A DNA stretch of 64,000 nucleotides from Todiramphus chloris collaris. Its lineage: Eukaryota; Chordata; Aves; Coraciiformes; Alcedinidae. Shown here one piece after another: positions 61,889 to 64,000 of this stretch. Position numbers and translations under genes: made by a program. Location: the NCBI GenBank assembly GCA_025345505.1, contig JANVCC010009942.1:474081-538080 (forward strand). Direction: 5' to 3'. The notes beneath the pieces are model-generated. The model did not search any database and had not been told where the DNA came from. It was given only the letters and a program-made list of their open reading frames with translations. Every line of letters begins with the position of its first letter. The first letter of the stretch is position 1.

Positions 61889-64000
61889 ACATCTGATGTT
61901 TCTCTCCTGCCTTGCCTAAAGTTAATATGTTTCTGGGTTCCAAAAACTGAAGAGATTGTCAGGGAGCCCTGATTATCAGGATAAAGATCTTTTCTCTTTT
62001 GTTACACACATGAGTTTTATTGCACTACTTCATTCTCAGGAATTGTTGATAACCGAACTTGACAGATGTTTTGTTTCCTTGGAAATAAAAGTGAAACACT
62101 GATAGCTCTCATAGAAGAGGAACTCCAGTATGTTTGCTTGGAGTACATTGTAACACTATACCACTACTACTACTTCAAGAAAAAAAAAGCTTCTTTGGCT
62201 CTAACTCAGTTCAACCTTTCCCAGAGCCAAGAGCTCAGGACATATCCCTGGTTTTCTACAGAATTATTTTACATCTTTTCTAAGAAAACTTCCAATGTTC
62301 AGAAATGTTTTATGGAAAAGATACACTCATTAGGCTAGTCTTAAGTATTTTGGATATCTTTTTCCAAAATTACACTTTTTTGGTGCTTTTTCTGCACTTT
62401 GCTTTGGTTTTGTGTGCTCTGTCTGTGTGAGATTACACGGGATTTTCCGTACCTTGAAAAGTCTTATCTTTTGTTGATGGGAGTAACCTCACTGTTTTTA
62501 GAGCATAGTGCAAGACCCATCTCACATGAGCTTTTCCTCAGTAACAAGGAATGACATAATTTCCCCAGTATACTTTTAAGAAAATAATCAGACCTTTAGT
62601 AACTAGATATCAAAGATTAAATCAAGACAGGAAAATTGAGGCCTTTTACAAGATACCAGTGCACAAGCAACTCTTGCTTATAACCATAGGAACTCTGATT
62701 TCTTGAGCCAAGGAAATTATAGCAATGAAACTACAGCAACTTAGGTTTCAGCAGTCAGCTATGAAGCAGGTTCCCAGACAGCATTACGGAGCTACTAGGA
62801 CTTCTCTAGACTACACAGATAGAGGCCATGTCTAGATGACTATAACTATATGTCTTGATTACAGCGGAGCCAAAAAAACTGTTCTCACCCACAGGAACTT
62901 GGTAGTCCCCCAGGGACTATGCTTCCTCTGAAAAACACAAGGCTCTGGTCCTAACTTTCAAGACCGATCATGTTTCACCAGAGTGATTTGCCTTCATGAA
63001 ACAGAAGCATGTACCACCTTTATGGAAGCTGTAAGACCTCGTTAGGCATTTCAGTCACTGCAAGACAGATGCTTATTTTTGCCTCTAATCCCTGCCAATA
63101 TCACCACGAAAACAGTATTCTCCTACAATCTCAGCTAAAGAGACCATGTATGCACCATGAAATTCAGTGTGACTTTTTAACAGTGAAGCCTGAAGAAGGC
63201 ATTGAGATACTACAGTCATTATCAGGAGTACCAAACCCCTGAAGTTAGATAAATACAGTAGTCAAGCACTCTCTGCTGTGGGAAACATCTGATTGATGTG
63301 AGTTAACATTTAAATCTTCTGGCAGAAATATGTTGGTAGGAGGATTTATTCACAGAGAAGGGAAGATTGCAATTGTTTTGCTACATGGAGTCTCCTTACT
63401 TTGGTGAGTGTTAAAAAGAAAAGGAAAGAACTCCCATCCAAGTCATTTGGAAGAAGCAGACACTTTCATCATGGCCATTCTCTGGGAAACTTGACAGACG
63501 TCAGTTTTCATGAGAAGAACTAAATCTAGAGCAGAGAGAGAAATCTAGAGGGGGAAATATTCTCCTGTCTGGGGACAATAGGCGTTTATGATGTGCCGTA
63601 TATGTTTATTATGACAACAAAGCCTTATTGACATGATTTCCATGTTAAGAGAGCAAATGTTTTTGTCACATATCTATTTCCCACATGAGACTTCAAATAT
63701 TCAAAAATACACATAGCAAAAGCCTTTTCTCAGTAATTGAAGGAGCTTCTAAGGGATATTGCCACTCATGAGCTACAAATACACTGCATACCATCAAGAG
63801 CTTTTAACAATTTTGTCATCTAGTTCTTTCAAAAATGTTTTTAGGTTTCTGCAATATGTTCAGCTGTGAAAGTGGCATGTATCCAATGTTACTAATAGAC
63901 TCTAAGATATGAATCACCACAGGAAGAAAAAAAATATTGCAAGAATAATGTTTAGTCATATTTGATGGAATATATCAGAACAAGAAAATGCTACCCTATC
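61889..64000. other. Unique AT-rich sequence to window end
   Basis: No gene, RNA or repeat recognised; the longest open frame is 90 codons (62066-62338 plus) with no familiar motif. Confidence 0.55.

Noticed and set aside
1..64000. CRISPR arrays, operons, tRNA, rRNA or snRNA genes
   Set aside because: None seen; the sequence is vertebrate-type with retroelements and no regular spaced repeats.

Overview
This window looks like bird nuclear DNA. The clearest evidence is a set of eleven CR1 (chicken repeat 1) non-LTR retrotransposon copies, several ending in the diagnostic short-period ATTCTATG tail. Two solo LTRs also start with a TGTCCTGG/TGTGTTGG-type end and finish with an AAACC..ACA-type end, as is common in avian endogenous retroviruses. 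The non-repeat sequence is AT-rich, has no long open frames, and carries many poly-A/T runs. I see no bacterial-style genes, rRNA, tRNA, CRISPR array or operon. Order and species cannot be fixed by reading.

Layout. Bases 1-19450 hold no repeat I can recognise and no convincing exon. A plus-strand solo LTR (about 19451-20222, with a 10-base assembly gap) is followed by a TA microsatellite and a minus-strand CR1 (20308-20901). A larger minus-strand CR1 with an RT catalytic FVDD box lies at 24338-25285. A minus-strand solo LTR lies at 28201-28783. A small CR1 3' end (34486-34570) and an older CR1 piece (41064-41352) follow. From 42.7 kb the window is CR1-dense: a 2-kb plus-strand copy with most of endonuclease-C-terminus plus RT (42757-44760), a 3' end stub (47908-47978), a 2.3-kb minus-strand copy of another subfamily (48375-50655), an old plus copy (53680-54351), a minus copy (56127-56602), a young minus copy (59078-59790) and a plus copy with five tail repeats (61336-61888).

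The only coding sequence I can name is dead CR1 ORF2 (endonuclease/reverse transcriptase). Every copy is 5'-truncated and carries stops, frameshifts, deletions or lost catalytic residues. The copies at 42757 and 59078 are close relatives in opposite orientation and share an apparently derived stop codon, while each also has private lesions. No host gene was identified; the region is best read as intergenic or intronic. I found nothing that qualifies as a new biological system. The points most worth checking are the paired young CR1 copies, the catalytic-site loss in the 48-50 kb copy, the gap inside the LTR, and the repeat-free first 19 kb.
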